Shown here in pieces: positions 4,100 through 5,600 of a DNA stretch of 5,600 nt (position 1 is the stretch's first letter; each line of letters starts with the position of its first letter). Below the pieces are notes generated by a model. The model was not told the origin of the DNA and did no database searches. It was given only the letters and a program-made list of their open reading frames with translations. Made by a program: the position numbers and the translations under genes. Source of the stretch: Acidobacteriaceae bacterium (GTDB lineage Bacteria; Acidobacteriota; Terriglobia; Terriglobales; Acidobacteriaceae); the NCBI GenBank assembly GCA_027306745.1, contig DAHUZD010000239.1:1-5600 (forward strand), in the 5' to 3' direction.

Positions 4100-5600
4100 A
4101 TGCGAACCTTTCCCCGTACCCCAGCCCGTTCCCTACCCTGGCTCGCGCGCTCTGTCTGGATGCTTCTCTGCGGCGCACACCTCGTTTGCGCGCAAGGCAT
4201 CATCACGGGAGCCATCTCCGGCACCGTCATGGATCCGCGCGGAGCCGTCGTACCCGGTGCCGCCGTGACGGCTGTTGAGTTGCGCACGGGCGCACGCCGG
4301 GACACGCTGTCGCTGGACAACGGAGACTTCTACTTCCAGAATGCGCCCATTGGCACGTACACGATCGCCATCTCGGCCACGGGCTTTCGCCCCATGCGCG
4401 TCGAGGACGTGCAGGTGGTGGCAGGCGTGGTCTCTGACCTGGGCGGCAAAAAGCTGGGCCTGGGCGGCGTTGCCTCCAAAGTGACCGTGCAGCAAAGCAA
4501 TCCTGTGCAGTTGGACACAACCGAGTCGCAGGTGTCCACCATATTTTCCGCCTTGCAGATTGAAAGCCTGCCGCTGGCCAATGGCTTTGACTCCATTGCC
4601 CTGCTGGTGCCCGGCGTCGCGCGCACGCTGGACGACAACTACAGCAACTCCAGCGGTGCGGGTATCTCCGTCAACGGCCAGCGTGGCCGCTCCAACAACT
4701 TTGAGATTGACGGCCAATCGAACAATGACAACTCCATCGCCGGACCGATGATTTATTTTGGCAACCCCGACGCGCTGGCGGAAATTCAAGTCATCACAGA
4801 CAACTTTAGCGCCGAGTATGGCCACAACATGGGATCGGTGGTCAACTACATCACCAAGAGCGGCACGAACGTCTTCCACGGCACAGCGTTTGAGTTTTAC
4901 ACCGGCTCCTGGCTCAGCTCGCTGGACAATCAGCAGAAATCACCGCTGTTTGGCTACTGCCTGCCGGGTCAGGATCCAGCCACGACCGGCTGCATCGTGC
5001 CAACGCGCCCGCGCCTGGTTGACAACCGCTTCGGCGGCACCTTCGGCGGACCGATCCTGAAGGACAGGCTCTGGTTTTTTGGCAGCGTCTATTGGGAGCG
5101 GGCCTTTACCGGTACGCAACCCTCCGGCTCACAGGGCGCGGTGACGCCAACTCTCACCGGCCTGCAACAGCTTGCGGCGGACTTCCCCGGCAACCCCGCC
5201 GTCAACATTCTGAAGACCGCCGGTCCGTTTGGCATCAGCGTCGGCAACCCGATCGCGATTCCGGGAACCGTCACCACGGAAACCGTCACCACGCCCAACG
5301 GGCCGGCGCCGGTTCAGGTGGCGCAGTTTCAGCGCTCCATCCCCACTCCCTACACGGATCAGGAGCAGCTTGGGCGCATCGACTGGCAGCCTTCAGTCAA
5401 CGATCGTTTTTCTCTGCGTTACTTTCACCAATATGACCAGACCGCAGGCTCGCCGGCTCCCTCAATTGCGCAAGGCCAGTATGTCAACATCATGAACCCC
5501 AACCATTCCGTGGGCGCGGACTGGACGCACATCTTCAGTCCGCACTGGACCGACCAGTTGCGCTATAGCTTCCAGCAGTCCAAGGTGGACTTTCAAGGCG
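4100..5600 (+). CDS. Oar-type TonB-dependent outer-membrane transporter with carboxypeptidase-regulatory domain (3' end outside window)
   Basis: The frame opens at the ATG at 4100 (AGGAG five bases upstream) and is still open at the window end, with 500 codons visible of a family usually around 1,000-1,200 residues. Order: signal peptide with hydrophobic core and likely cut at VCA|Q (31/32); a carboxypeptidase-regulatory-like beta-sandwich (about 36-118: SGTVMDPRGAVVPGAAV, DNGDFYFQNAPIGTYTI, ATGF); a plug domain (about 140-262: LPLANGF, VNGQRGRSNNFEIDG, EIQVITDNFSAEYG, VNYITKSGTN); then the first barrel strands (HGTAFEFY, NRFGGTFGGPILKDRLWFF, 309-327). Such proteins sit in the outer membrane and take up large substrates powered by TonB-ExbB-ExbD. 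Many acidobacterial copies are thought to import carbohydrates or peptides; the substrate here cannot be told. No classical TonB box is obvious. C287 and C298 may form a disulfide in a barrel loop. Confidence 0.93.
   Translation, partial: MRTFPRTPARSLPWLARSVWMLLCGAHLVCAQGIITGAISGTVMDPRGAVVPGAAVTAVELRTGARRDTLSLDNGDFYFQNAPIGTYTIAISATGFRPMRVEDVQVVAGVVSDLGGKKLGLGGVASKVTVQQSNPVQLDTTESQVSTIFSALQIESLPLANGFDSIALLVPGVARTLDDNYSNSSGAGISVNGQRGRSNNFEIDGQSNNDNSIAGPMIYFGNPDALAEIQVITDNFSAEYGHNMGSVVNYITKSGTNVFHGTAFEFYTGSWLSSLDNQQKSPLFGYCLPGQDPATTGCIVPTRPRLVDNRFGGTFGGPILKDRLWFFGSVYWERAFTGTQPSGSQGAVTPTLTGLQQLAADFPGNPAVNILKTAGPFGISVGNPIAIPGTVTTETVTTPNGPAPVQVAQFQRSIPTPYTDQEQLGRIDWQPSVNDRFSLRYFHQYDQTAGSPAPSIAQGQYVNIMNPNHSVGADWTHIFSPHWTDQLRYSFQQSKVDFQG
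5264..5293 (+). repeat. In-frame 15-base tandem duplication in the transporter
   Basis: Bases 5264-5278 and 5279-5293 match at 14 of 15 positions, differing only at the second base of the unit. They encode consecutive TVTT-type pentapeptides (residues 389-398), in what is probably an extracellular loop of the barrel. The near-identity suggests a recent slippage duplication. Confidence 0.6.

Noticed and set aside
4133..4879. Long open frame on the minus strand, 248 codons
   Set aside because: It is the mirror of the transporter coding sequence in GC-rich DNA. The plus-strand frame has clear domain motifs and this one has none.

Overview
The window looks like chromosomal DNA from an Acidobacteriota bacterium, probably class Terriglobia. 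This is inferred from three things: an Oar-type TonB-dependent transporter with an N-terminal carboxypeptidase-regulatory domain, a family heavily expanded in that phylum; an RlmH whose LDSRG, GPADGWSP and YHLGH motifs resemble acidobacterial versions; and secreted proteins with a CGP...DGKWVGA...PGEHH..C layout that I associate with the same phylum. No rRNA, tRNA, CRISPR array, transposase or integrase is visible.

Bases 1-1357 hold the end of a tightly packed operon of three uncharacterised genes. They are the C-terminal part of a TIGR04255-like protein (its start lies outside the window), a 169-residue protein with a DWDGY motif, and a 143-residue protein with IKPDEFIP, LYGRADF and ITGWP motifs. 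Both junctions are ATGA overlaps, so translation is probably coupled. The block is visibly less GC-rich than the right half, which fits an accessory or transferred module. Its function is unknown. It is the best candidate here for an undescribed system, possibly of toxin-antitoxin or defence type, but nothing in the sequence proves that.

Bases 1358-1557 are non-coding with several inverted repeats. Bases 1558-3363 hold two co-directional genes for exported proteins of a DUF2846-like family: one single-domain protein and one with two tandem domains and a proline-rich tail. Each of the three domains has the same two cysteines, which suggests a disulfide-stabilised periplasmic fold.

Bases 3409-3870 on the minus strand encode RlmH, the 23S rRNA pseudouridine-1915 N3-methyltransferase, convergent with the secreted-protein pair. 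A divergent intergenic region (3871-4099) with AT-rich tracts and two small hairpins precedes the transporter gene. That gene starts at 4100 and runs off the window end with about 500 residues visible: signal peptide, carboxypeptidase-regulatory domain, plug and the beginning of the beta-barrel.
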